In this document: positions 19,157 to 26,600 of the stretch, in pieces
Layout: each line of letters starts with the position of its first letter
How positions within the stretch are numbered: position 1 is the stretch's first letter
NCBI RefSeq assembly: GCF_018613675.1
Contig: NZ_JAGGPQ010000011.1
Location: 124,001 to 188,000, forward strand
From: Arthrobacter sp. ISL-85
Lineage (GTDB): Bacteria; Actinomycetota; Actinomycetes; Actinomycetales; Micrococcaceae
DNA length: 64,000 nt
Direction of reading: 5' to 3'
Position numbers and translations under genes: made by a program
The notes under the pieces: generated by a model
The model's database searches: none
The model's input: the letters and a program-made list of their open reading frames with translations, nothing else
Told to the model about the DNA's origin: nothing

Positions 19157-20305
19157 CTAGACGGTTACAAAGGTTCCCTTGAGGACCGCGGAGGGGCGGC
19201 GGACCTCAAGGTTGAACCTTCCCTCCGTTCGGGCCTGTACCTGGTTGCGGGTGAACATGTCGCCCGGCGTTCCCCACTCGGTCACAATGCCCTTGTCCCG
19301 GCCGATGACGGCGGCGCCCTCACCCAGCAGGTAGTAGGAGTTTGCGGCCAGCGAGTTGGACAGGGCCACGGGGACGCCCCAGGCCTTGCGGGTTTCCGCG
19401 TCGATGGCACTGCCGGTGTCGAACTCGCCGGAGGCGTTCCGCTTGATGGTCAGCGCCTCCCAATCGGCGGGGTTGAGGATGAACTCGACGGGGACCTCCC
19501 CGGCCGTTTCCAGCTTGGTGAGCGCCTTACGGAGTTCCACCAGTTTGTCCGTGTTGCCCGCGGCCGAGGTGAACGTCTGGATCCCGGAGGTGTTGGCCAG
19601 GCCGGTGAGGTTGTCCCCGGTGCCGTTGCCGCTGAGGACCTGGGCCTCCAGGGCGGTGAGGACGGACTGGGACAGTTCGGCGCCCACCCAGGTCTGGAGC
19701 GCCTCCCCATCCTCCAGGACAAACTTGTCCATCGGTTCCGAAAGCGTGGCGATGACGGAGAGCTTGCCGTCCTTTTTGACCAGGGACAGGAGGGAGGTGG
19801 GCTTGACGGCGCCGCTGGAGACAACGGCGGCGTTTTCGGTCCGGACCGACTGGGCCAGGTAAGAGTAGGCGGCGGGCCGCTCTACCGTGGGGATGACCTG
19901 GAGGAACGTCCGGAGCGGGCGGCCCAGGGTTACTGGGGTGGTGTCCACTAGGGGCGTCCCCACCACAACGGACCCGTTGGTGACCAGGGCCTTGGCGCCG
20001 TCAGGGCGGGTGCTTTTCATGGCGGTTGTCAGGCTGGCGGCGTGGGCCTTGGATCCCAGGTCAAGGTACTGGGTGCCGTCGCCGGGTTCCCCGCCCTGGG
20101 GTCCGGCAAGGGCGGCGATACCGTCAATGACGGACTTCTGTCCGCCTACGCGGGTAATCGTGGCGTCATAGTCGCGGATCTCGTCGTGGAACGCCTTGAC
20201 CTGGGCCTCCTCCTGGTCCGTGAGGTCCCGGCCTCCGGACTTGGCGGCGTCGATGATGGACTGGGCGGACTTGAGGGCCGCGGCACGCTTGGCGTGAATA
20301 GACAT
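19157..20305 (-). CDS. HK97-fold major capsid protein of element A
   Basis: A 382-residue HK97-type major capsid protein, with GGGAAAA just before the ATG. Residues 1-70 are helical and charged, like the scaffolding delta domain. The shell domain then shows NGTGDNLTGLAN, EFILNPADWEAL, KAWGVPVALSNSL and the closing FNLEVRRPSAVLKG, all standard for the family. It differs clearly from the prophage B capsid at 44.3-45.5 kb. No protease gene is present in element A, so processing would depend on a helper or be unnecessary. Confidence 0.88.
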   Translation of the reverse strand: MSIHAKRAAALKSAQSIIDAAKSGGRDLTDQEEAQVKAFHDEIRDYDATITRVGGQKSVIDGIAALAGPQGGEPGDGTQYLDLGSKAHAASLTTAMKSTRPDGAKALVTNGSVVVGTPLVDTTPVTLGRPLRTFLQVIPTVERPAAYSYLAQSVRTENAAVVSSGAVKPTSLLSLVKKDGKLSVIATLSEPMDKFVLEDGEALQTWVGAELSQSVLTALEAQVLSGNGTGDNLTGLANTSGIQTFTSAAGNTDKLVELRKALTKLETAGEVPVEFILNPADWEALTIKRNASGEFDTGSAIDAETRKAWGVPVALSNSLAANSYYLLGEGAAVIGRDKGIVTEWGTPGDMFTRNQVQARTEGRFNLEVRRPSAVLKGTFVTV

Positions 20306-20551
20306 TGGTTTTCCCGTTTCAGTGAGTGATGGGGCGCCGCGCGGTCCACGGGGAACGGGGGCTTGCGCCGTTGAGGGGGTGACGTGCCGGTGAGCGGGCG
20401 GGCTGGTTACCGCTGGCGTCTTCCGTGTGCGTCATGAAACGGGTTCGGGGAGTTTCAGGTTTGCCGGTTATCAGGTTGCCCTGACCTCCGCGGCTCCAAG
20501 CTCGCTCCCGTAGGTGGCTTCGAAATTCAGGATAGCGCGGCGGACAGGCGA

Positions 20552-20860
20552 TTAACAGCCGGGCCGCCGCGCGTGTCCTAATGGCTGGGATTCGATGGCG
20601 TACAGCCGTTTCAGGATCTCCGCCACCCGGGGCGTCAGGACGCTGACCAGGACAACCCTGGCGCCCGCGTAATGGGGCGCCTCCAGTCCGCGGTCCGCCA
20701 GGAGTTCCTGTTCCTCACATGCCAGGGCATGGAATGCGTCCTCCGTCGCCTGGGTCCACTTCCGGGCCTCCCGTCGCTTGGAAATTTCGATCCGTGAGAC
20801 GTCCGCCCCTGTAGAAATGGCGAGACGGTGACCGGCCGGGGTAAATCGCTTGGCGCCCAT
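20552..20860 (-). CDS. Hypothetical protein of element A
   Basis: A 102-residue protein whose ATG overlaps the stop of the preceding gene by one base (TGATG). It is basic at the N-terminus (ISKRREARKW), then helical with EEQELLADRG and a beta-strand RVVLVSVL. No known motif is seen. It belongs to the prim-pol-to-capsid transcription unit, in the place where phiRv1-type elements carry small unknown genes. The 246-bp gap between it and the capsid start has no ORF I can support. Confidence 0.55.
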   Translation of the reverse strand: MGAKRFTPAGHRLAISTGADVSRIEISKRREARKWTQATEDAFHALACEEQELLADRGLEAPHYAGARVVLVSVLTPRVAEILKRLYAIESQPLGHARRPGC

Positions 20861-21198
20861 CAGCGGAGGTCCCGGGGTCCGAGTTCACGGCGGAGCGCCT
20901 CATACCGTGACTGGGCTACGCCGTGGCGTTGGCGGGCCATGAGGTCCGCCGCCAGACACAACAGGGCCTCCGTGAAAGGGTCCGCCGTTTGGTGGCCCAG
21001 GATCTTCTCCACGGCTTCCCCGGTGGTCATGCCGTCCATGAGTCCGGAGGCGTGGAGGTTCTCCATGTATTCGGCGCCGATGATCTGGACCACGCGGGGG
21101 TCCCCCTCTATCAGGGCGGTAACCGCCTGGACGGCCAGGGTGTGCTTGTTCGCCGGGGTGTGCTTGTTCATTACGGCAAATACTTCGTTCTCGCTCAT
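20860..21198 (-). CDS. Hypothetical helical protein of element A
   Basis: A 112-residue protein preceded by AAGGAG at good spacing. It is mainly helical and acidic (LAVQAVTALIEGDPRVVQ, FTEALLCLAADLMARQ). Near the start, two copies of NKHT reflect a short direct duplication in the DNA at about 21,140-21,172. It lies directly downstream of prim-pol. I do not recognise it; a small regulatory or replication accessory role is possible. Confidence 0.6.
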   Translation of the reverse strand: MSENEVFAVMNKHTPANKHTLAVQAVTALIEGDPRVVQIIGAEYMENLHASGLMDGMTTGEAVEKILGHQTADPFTEALLCLAADLMARQRHGVAQSRYEALRRELGPRDLR

Positions 21199-21326
21199 TT
21201 TCCTTGCTCCTTGCCTTTACGTTCGTGAGTGCCCCGCTTGGTTCACTCGCACTGCTTCGGACGGCGTGTGAGTGCAGTGCCCCCTAAAGGGGCACTGGCG
21301 CACTCACTTTCAGTGCCCCGGCGCGC

Positions 21327-23534
21327 TCATGGCGCACTTGGGGCACTGGGGGTAAGGGAATGCATGATGGCCCGCCGGGCGCCCTCGTATTTGACGAGCA
21401 ACTTCCGGTTGTGCGCCAGGATGAGGGCCTCCTGGATCTGCCTCCGGGTATGACCCGAGTCTTTGAGCGCCTCCTCCACCTGGCGGCCCGAGAGGGCGTT
21501 TACCCCGGTCAGCGCCGACAGCACCGCGGGGAGCGCCTCCTCAGCCTTGGCCTCCTTGCGGGTGGCCTCCGTGAGGGTCAGGTGGCGGGTTGTTTCGTCA
21601 AAAGCAAGGCCAGCCTCCGGCACGTCCACATCACGGCCAAACGCGCTGAAATAGCGGGGGCCGGACGGGTTGTCCTGGTCCTGCTTCACTATCTTCCACG
21701 TGGCGTCCGGCCAGTCCAGGATCCGGGAGTCACCGCGGGACCGCTCCCCGTTGTGCCCCATGTGATGGACCACCATGGCCTCCCCAACCCCCGCGGCCTC
21801 CAACAGGGCGTCAAACGCCACCAGGAACCGGCCCGCGTCTTTGTCCTCCGACAGGCCCAGCGCGTCCAGGACCGGCCGGAGGCAGTCCAGGACCACCACG
21901 TCCGCCCCCTGGATGAGCCGCACCCATTCCGCCCGGACGGACGGGTCCAGAATGTCGAACTCTGACACCCGCCCGCGCAGCGGGACAAGTTCCACCGCGT
22001 CCACGTTCCCGATGCCCTGCCCGCGGAGCCACCGCCGCAACGTTTTGCGGTGGAGTTCGTTGTCGATGAGGACCACGCGCGCGGCCTGGCCGGTCCGGTA
22101 GCGTCCGAACAGGTCAGCGCCGTCCGCCAGAGACCGGAGGACGTTCCCGACCGCGGTGGACTTGCCCGCCTTGTACTGGGCCGCCAGCACCACACGGCCG
22201 CCGGTAGGCCACAGTGCGTCCACCCGGTAGTCCTCCGATTCGTCCGGCTCATCCAGGAGGGCGGCCAGTTTCACCAGTTCCGGCTTGGCGCCGGTCCCGC
22301 CGTCCCGTTGCTGGCGGAACATGCGGGCCGCGTCATCCTGGACCCGTAACTGGAGGAGGCGTTCCGCCACGGCCCGGCTGTAGTTGTCCACGGCCTCCAC
22401 GGGCGCCGCCAGGGCCACCTCCGCCGCCGCCATAGCGCTGGGCGCCACCACCGGGGCCGCGAGTGCCGCGGGCCGGTCCTCCGGCATGATGAGTCCGTCC
22501 AGTTGGGTGAGCGGGTCCGCGCAAGGGTCCACGCTGGCCGCGGTCCCGGCGGCGGCGATTGCCACGGCGCCGTCCTGGAGGCGGTCCCATTCCGCGGCGG
22601 CCTCCTCCGGGGTCCTATCTCCGGCCACGGCGTCCAGGAACGCGGACCGGACCGCGCCCAGGGCCTCCAGCGCCCCGATGTGGCCCTCCGCCGCAAGGTG
22701 GCAGATACCCATGGCGGCGTCCATGGCCGCGTCATGCCTGGAGCGTTGCCCGAAGGCGAGCGCGGCGGCGTAACCCTGCGCGGCGTGGGCCATCCGGCGG
22801 CACGTCTCCCCGGCGCCGTGTCCCGCCAACCAGGCGTTGACGGCGGCCCCGTCCAGGCTGGCGGCGGTGACGTCCTGTTCCCGGTGTCCGCCCGTGAGGG
22901 CCTTAACCCATGCCGGGGGCAGAGGCGCCAGGTCCGCGGGGGCGGGGACGCCGCTGGCGCGGGTGACGCCGTCCGGCCCGGTCCAGCGGTAGGTCCCGCC
23001 GTTGGGGTGGACGGAGGGCCAGACAACGGCGTACCGGTGCCGGGTCTGGATGACCTCTATCCCGTTGCCGAGGTCCCCGGGCCAGCGGAGGCCCTCCGGT
23101 ACGCGGTACAGGCGGATCCCGGAGACGCCGTCCGCCCTGGAGCCGGTCCGCCAGGTTTCGGGCAACGGCCCGTGGGCGTCCTGGAGCGCGGCCAGGGTGC
23201 CGCCGCCGTCCTTGCCCTCATAGTGGTCCACGTCGATCCCAATAACCCCGGCGGGGAGGCGGAGGGCTATGTTGCCGTCCGGGAGTTGCTCCGCCCAGTC
23301 ATACACGTCCGAGTAGCTGGGCCACGCACCGTCCCGCCCGGTGTACCCGGTGGGGACGGGCTTTTTCTGGCGGGCCGGGATGGGCAGGACCCCCCGCCAC
23401 CCGGCGTCCCGGTAAAGGTCGAACGCCTCCGCATAAACGGAGCTACCGGCGGGTAAAATTGGAGTTACTGAAGGCTCCCCGCCTTGCTGATGGAAAGCCC
23501 CGGACCCCCCGCCGGGGCTTTTCTCTGCCCTCAC
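21327..23534 (-). CDS. Bifunctional primase-polymerase with RecA/AAA helicase domain
   Basis: About 735 residues if the GTG at 23534 is used, which overlaps the TGA of the 50-residue gene. A hairpin just inside makes this start uncertain. N-terminal prim-pol domain: DAGWRGVLPIPARQKKP, the catalytic IGIDVDHYEG, and TRHRYAVVWPSVHPNGG. The C-terminal half has Walker A AAQYKAGKST, Walker B VVVLDCLRP and VVHHMGHNGERSRGDS, like RepA/RecA-family replicative helicases. It should drive replication of the excised element. phiRv1 carries an equivalent gene. Confidence 0.88.
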   Translation of the reverse strand: MRAEKSPGGGSGAFHQQGGEPSVTPILPAGSSVYAEAFDLYRDAGWRGVLPIPARQKKPVPTGYTGRDGAWPSYSDVYDWAEQLPDGNIALRLPAGVIGIDVDHYEGKDGGGTLAALQDAHGPLPETWRTGSRADGVSGIRLYRVPEGLRWPGDLGNGIEVIQTRHRYAVVWPSVHPNGGTYRWTGPDGVTRASGVPAPADLAPLPPAWVKALTGGHREQDVTAASLDGAAVNAWLAGHGAGETCRRMAHAAQGYAAALAFGQRSRHDAAMDAAMGICHLAAEGHIGALEALGAVRSAFLDAVAGDRTPEEAAAEWDRLQDGAVAIAAAGTAASVDPCADPLTQLDGLIMPEDRPAALAAPVVAPSAMAAAEVALAAPVEAVDNYSRAVAERLLQLRVQDDAARMFRQQRDGGTGAKPELVKLAALLDEPDESEDYRVDALWPTGGRVVLAAQYKAGKSTAVGNVLRSLADGADLFGRYRTGQAARVVLIDNELHRKTLRRWLRGQGIGNVDAVELVPLRGRVSEFDILDPSVRAEWVRLIQGADVVVLDCLRPVLDALGLSEDKDAGRFLVAFDALLEAAGVGEAMVVHHMGHNGERSRGDSRILDWPDATWKIVKQDQDNPSGPRYFSAFGRDVDVPEAGLAFDETTRHLTLTEATRKEAKAEEALPAVLSALTGVNALSGRQVEEALKDSGHTRRQIQEALILAHNRKLLVKYEGARRAIMHSLTPSAPSAP
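23494..23521. terminator. Hairpin at the 5' end of the prim-pol gene
   Basis: A 10-bp perfect stem (23494-23503 with 23512-23521), AAAGCCCCGG/CCGGGGCTTT, with a C-rich loop. It looks like an intrinsic terminator or attenuator placed between the excisionase genes and the body of prim-pol, inside the assumed coding start. Confidence 0.65.
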
Positions 23535-23683
23535 TGGGATCCACCGCCCACGCGGAGCAGGACGGCGATACGTTCGGATTGTTCCGGGGTGAGGGGTGGC
23601 CACGTCTCAACCAGGCGGCGGACATACTCCGCCGTGGGGACAGGCTTGGTTTCCGCCTCTTGGCGGCCAGCCTTGGCGCTCAC
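23531..23683 (-). CDS. Small protein of the excisionase operon
   Basis: A 50-residue protein from a GTG at 23683 that overlaps the excisionase stop (GTGA). It ends in a TGA overlapping the GTG at 23534. The core VRRLVETWPPLTPEQSERIAVLLR is a pattern I associate with small unknown proteins in actinobacterial integrative elements. The double overlap is good evidence that it is translated. Function unknown. Confidence 0.65.
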   Translation of the reverse strand: MSAKAGRQEAETKPVPTAEYVRRLVETWPPLTPEQSERIAVLLRVGGGSQ

Positions 23684-23868
23684 TGGGCACCCCCGGCAGG
23701 AGTGAGCAGGCCGTCAATCTCGTTGAGGTCTACGCGGATGACTTTGGCATTGACACGGTAGGCGGTGAGGAGTCCGCGGGTGATCCAGTTGTGGATGGTC
23801 CGCGGGGTGACGTCCGCATACTTGGCGGCCGTGGCCGGGGATGCGTAGCGGGGCGTTGACTCAGGCAT
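23680..23868 (-). CDS. Excisionase-like helix-turn-helix protein
   Basis: A 62-residue MerR/Xis-type winged HTH: YASPATAAKYADVTPRTIHN, then WITRGLLTAYRVNAKVIRVD, the standard recognition-helix and wing pattern of excisionase-family proteins. AGGAGG lies 6 bp upstream of the ATG. It sits next to the serine integrase. It could be the directionality factor for excision from tadC or a repressor of the prim-pol operon. Confidence 0.8.
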   Translation of the reverse strand: MPESTPRYASPATAAKYADVTPRTIHNWITRGLLTAYRVNAKVIRVDLNEIDGLLTPAGGAQ

Positions 23869-24079
23869 TGGAGCCTCCTGGACAGTGGTTAGCTGCCGCT
23901 GGCTCCGGGGGACTTGGACGGGCCTGAATCCTGCCTACCCCGCGTGATGCGGTGGGAATGCCGAGTACGTGGTGATCCTACGTTTCTCCCGCCTAGGTAT
24001 TCAGGCTATACAGCGGGACTACGCGACCAAATTAACACGATTTTCCGGACTATTCCGCCGCCAAGCCCGGCGTGTCTAC

Positions 24080-25453
24080 CTATCCCTTGGGTTGAATGCG
24101 GACTTGGTCGTCAGTGAACCGGACCCCCTTACCTGCCTTTTCGATGGTCACCTCCATGAGGGACCGGATAATCTGTCGCTTGTTCTCCAATGGGAGCGCC
24201 GCCCATTGTTCCGGTACGTTGTCCGCCCCAGCGATTGCGGCTAGCGGATTTAGCGTTTCGTGGGCACCAATGGCGCCCTCCACGGCGGCCAGGTCTGCGC
24301 CGAGCTTGCCTGCTTGTTCCCGAACGGCGGCCGCCGACAGCAGACCCTCCGCCAGCATTGCCGCAAGGGCGTCACGGCGGTCCCGTAGCTCTACAGCCTT
24401 GGCCCTCAGCGTGTGGAGGTCATCGGACCGGGAGAACAGACGGGCCGCGTCCGGACGGGACAGGATGCCCACCACCACGTCCTCCACCACGCCGTCCACC
24501 AGGTCCATCCGGCGCGTCATGTGATGGCTCCTACAGCGGTACACCATGTAGTTGTGCTTGCTGGTTCGCATGGGGGAGGCGTACATCTTGTCTGTACAGA
24601 CACCGCAGAGGCATATCCCCGAGAGCAGGTACTTACTGTTGAGGTCGTCTGGCGCGGTCCGCCGCCGCGGGTCCGTCAGTTTCTCCTCCAGACGGCGGTG
24701 CGTCTCCTGGTCCAGGATGGCCGCCCATTCGCCGGAGCCCATGTCCTCGCCGTTGTAGATGCGGCGCCCCGCCATGCGCGGATTAATAAGGAGGCGCCGG
24801 ACTTGGGTGACGCCCCAGCGTCCTCCCGCAGTAGTTAGGTATCCCAGCCCGTTCCATTGCTTGGCAACAGAGGCGACGGTGGCACCTTCCAGGATCTTGG
24901 CGGCGCCCTCCCGGATGAGCCGGGCCTCGTCCTCAATCACCACCACGCCGCCGCCGTTCTCGCGGTCGTATCCGAATGGGCGGCGGGACCAGTAGGCGTT
25001 GCCCTCCGTGGCGCGTTTCCTGTTGGCGGTCCGCTGGCGGTTGCCTTTGTGCTGGACCTCCATGGCGGCGATTGCAGCCAGGATTGTGGCCACTGCAATG
25101 CCCGTTGGGTCGCCCAGGTCGATGGAGACGCCATGGACGGAGGCTATGTTTACGTTCCGCGCCTTGCCCGCGTCGATGACCCGAGTTAGGTCCGCGATTG
25201 AGCGTGTGAGCCGATCAAGGTGCCAGACCACCAAGGCGTCCACGTGGCCGCGCTCAATGTCGCCCACCAGTTGCTCAAACCCGGGTCGATTCTTGCCGGT
25301 TGAGGCGCTGATGGAGTTGTCACGGTAAACCGTGGCCACCTGCCAGCCCTTGGCCTCAGCCAGGAGGCGGCAATCCCGCTCCTGCCTTTCAATGGCGGCT
25401 CCCTCGCCGGTCTTGTCCTCGCTCTGCCTCACATACACCGCTACGCGCTTCAT
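24080..25453 (-). CDS. Large serine integrase of element A
   Basis: A 457-residue serine recombinase. I prefer the ATG at 25453 to a GTG nine bases upstream. The N-terminal resolvase domain carries VAVYVRQSEDKTGEG with the nucleophilic Ser, and VVWHLDRLTRS. The recombinase domain has RRPFGYDRENGG, the zinc ribbon shows CLCGVC and YRCRSHH, and a coiled coil (LRAKAVELRDRRDALAAML) follows. The gene starts 35 bp from attR, as expected for an integrase beside its attachment site. It is the obvious agent of insertion into tadC. Confidence 0.92.
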   Translation of the reverse strand: MKRVAVYVRQSEDKTGEGAAIERQERDCRLLAEAKGWQVATVYRDNSISASTGKNRPGFEQLVGDIERGHVDALVVWHLDRLTRSIADLTRVIDAGKARNVNIASVHGVSIDLGDPTGIAVATILAAIAAMEVQHKGNRQRTANRKRATEGNAYWSRRPFGYDRENGGGVVVIEDEARLIREGAAKILEGATVASVAKQWNGLGYLTTAGGRWGVTQVRRLLINPRMAGRRIYNGEDMGSGEWAAILDQETHRRLEEKLTDPRRRTAPDDLNSKYLLSGICLCGVCTDKMYASPMRTSKHNYMVYRCRSHHMTRRMDLVDGVVEDVVVGILSRPDAARLFSRSDDLHTLRAKAVELRDRRDALAAMLAEGLLSAAAVREQAGKLGADLAAVEGAIGAHETLNPLAAIAGADNVPEQWAALPLENKRQIIRSLMEVTIEKAGKGVRFTDDQVRIQPKG

Positions 25454-25487
25454 AGACCCCACAGTAAGGGGTGAACCGCACCAACAG

Positions 25488-25499
25488 GGTGCCGCTGGT
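25488..25499 (+). other. attR core of element A
   Basis: GGTGCCGCTGGT, identical to the copy at 16528-16539. It is followed directly by the missing 3' end of tadC in the correct frame. Confidence 0.88.
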
Positions 25500-25572
25500 A
25501 TTCGGAGTGCTTCCCCTGACCGTGGTATTTGCGGTCTTCCCCGGCCTCGCGGCGATCAGCCTGGGTTTCTGA
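25489..25572 (+). pseudogene. tadC: Displaced 3' end of tadC
   Basis: In the tadC frame this reads VPLVFGVLPLTVVFAVFPG and ends ISLGF before TGA at 25570-25572. This is the typical terminal membrane helix of TadC. It begins inside the attR core and has no start codon of its own. Confidence 0.88.
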
Positions 25573-25646
25573 TGAAGCGCAAAACTCGAAGCCGCACTTC
25601 AGCGGAACCTGCAAGTCCCCTCAACGAAATAGGAATAGGACGAAAG

Positions 25647-25865
25647 ATGAAAACCACGGGAATCCGCTGCGCGGCGTTGCTTCTTGCTCTTGCGGCTTTG
25701 CTGCAGCTTCAGATGGTAAGGGCTGTTGGTCCGCACCCTCTCCGGACCGCACAGCGCAGCGGCCGCCCGGGTAAGGGCCAAGAGTCCTTGGCAGCCGCTG
25801 GCGATGACCTTGAACGCGGAGACGTGCCGGGCTGGGTGATGATTACCCTCGTGACTAGTGCCTGA
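25647..25865 (+). pseudogene. Tad-locus small membrane protein, truncated at the left end of prophage B
   Basis: From the ATG at 25647 (72 codons) a hydrophobic N-terminus (CAALLLALAALLQLQMV) is followed by a polar stretch and then ERGDVPGWVMITLVTSA, where the frame stops. Actinobacterial Tad loci often carry a small protein downstream of tadC whose GDVPGWV-type motif leads into a transmembrane helix. Here that helix is lost, and phage-type sequence begins within about 70 bp. An alternative ATG at 25572 overlaps the tadC stop. The missing 3' part should lie beyond the window. Confidence 0.6.
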
Positions 25866-25933
25866 TCCCACCCAAGCATCTATTTGATGTCGGACCTGCC
25901 CAATATTGTGGCAACTCCACTAAGGAGGATCCC

Positions 25934-26170
25934 CTGCTAACCGACGACCACAAGGCCATGATCGACCTCGCCGCCGGCAACTACAAGTACGCCGGTTCCC
26001 TCGAAGACCTGGTCAAGGAACGCTTCGGCCTCACCCCCACCAGGTACTGGCAAGTCATGAACCAACTGCTACAGACATCCGAGGCCGCAGCCTACCGACC
26101 CGAAGCAGTCCGGCGGCTCAACGCCCGCCGCAGGCCCAAAACCCGGCTGCACTCACGACTCCTGCCCTAG
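25934..26170 (+). CDS. DUF3263 protein, probable CTG start
   Basis: The domain reads MIDLAAGNYKYAGSLEDLV, then RFGLTPTRYWQVMNQLL and RRLNARR, the DUF3263 pattern. ATG 25958 would cut off the expected N-terminus. AAGGAGG at 25922-25928 points instead to a CTG at 25934, giving 78 residues that begin LTDDHKAM. The family is actinobacterial, small and helical, probably DNA-binding, with no proven role. Here it is the first prophage gene after the left junction and converges with the next gene by a 4-bp overlap. Confidence 0.65.
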   Translation: MLTDDHKAMIDLAAGNYKYAGSLEDLVKERFGLTPTRYWQVMNQLLQTSEAAAYRPEAVRRLNARRRPKTRLHSRLLP

Positions 26171-26538
26171 CCGAACTGCACAAACCGGCCGCTCCACTCA
26201 CCCTCACCGGGACGGCGAACGCTGGCCGATGGCACCCAGCACGAGAGGTGCTGGAAAGTTTCATCCGTCCAGGCGACGCTTACCCAATCCTGGTTGTAAT
26301 GCGTGGCGTAACCGTGCACCTCCACCGTCCCGCCACTCGCCAGCGGCACCTGCGCGATGACCTTGGGCTCGCTGCCGTACACGAACCTCCGGACGCTTCC
26401 AGGCGCCAGCTCCGGCCGAGGGTCGGCATGCGCATACTCTGCGCCGTCCTGCACAAACGCGGTGTGCTCATCGAAAAGTCCCACAATCCCACTTAACCAC
26501 CGAAAGCGGCCCACCTCCGAAGGGATGGGCCGCAACAT
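26167..26538 (-). CDS. Hypothetical protein near the prophage left end
   Basis: Up to 123 residues from the ATG at 26538. A strong hairpin overlaps the first codons, so a GTG at 26484 (105 residues) may be the real start. The body is beta-rich and acidic (VHGYATHYNQDWVSVAW, LSCWVPSASVRRP) without membrane segments. It is leftward, unlike its neighbours, and convergent with the DUF3263 gene. No family recognised. Confidence 0.45.
   Translation of the reverse strand: MLRPIPSEVGRFRWLSGIVGLFDEHTAFVQDGAEYAHADPRPELAPGSVRRFVYGSEPKVIAQVPLASGGTVEVHGYATHYNQDWVSVAWTDETFQHLSCWVPSASVRRPGEGEWSGRFVQFG
26506..26533 (-). terminator. TTCG-loop hairpin at the start of the hypothetical gene
   Basis: An 8-bp perfect outer stem (26506-26513 with 26526-26533) extends inward to a TTCG loop on the minus strand and is followed there by TTTC. 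It looks like an intrinsic terminator or attenuator. Confidence 0.5.
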
Positions 26539-26600
26539 TCAAAGGTGGTGCATAACCGGTCTTATTGGCCCCTTAGAATTATGAAGCTTTTGGTCCACTA

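Larger units (their letters stand above)
16540..25499. mobile_element. Element A: phiRv1-like integrated phage satellite (8,960 bp)
   Basis: Boundaries are set by the 12-bp core repeat and by the split tadC reading frame. Contents on the minus strand from right to left: serine integrase, excisionase-like protein, 50-residue protein, primase-polymerase/AAA, two small proteins, HK97 capsid, membrane protein and an 87-residue protein. A rightward two-gene cargo sits at the left end. The order integrase, excisionase, small ORF, prim-pol, small ORFs, capsid recalls M. tuberculosis phiRv1. I see no prohead protease, portal, large terminase or tail gene, so a helper phage would be required to make particles. 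Confidence 0.85.

Noticed and set aside
19040..19951. A 303-codon plus-strand frame opposite the element A capsid
   Set aside because: Capsid motifs are on the other strand; this frame crosses the capsid terminator region and lacks any recognisable domain.
22503..23456. A 317-codon plus-strand frame opposite prim-pol
   Set aside because: Gly/Pro/Val-rich shadow of a gene with clear Walker and prim-pol motifs.
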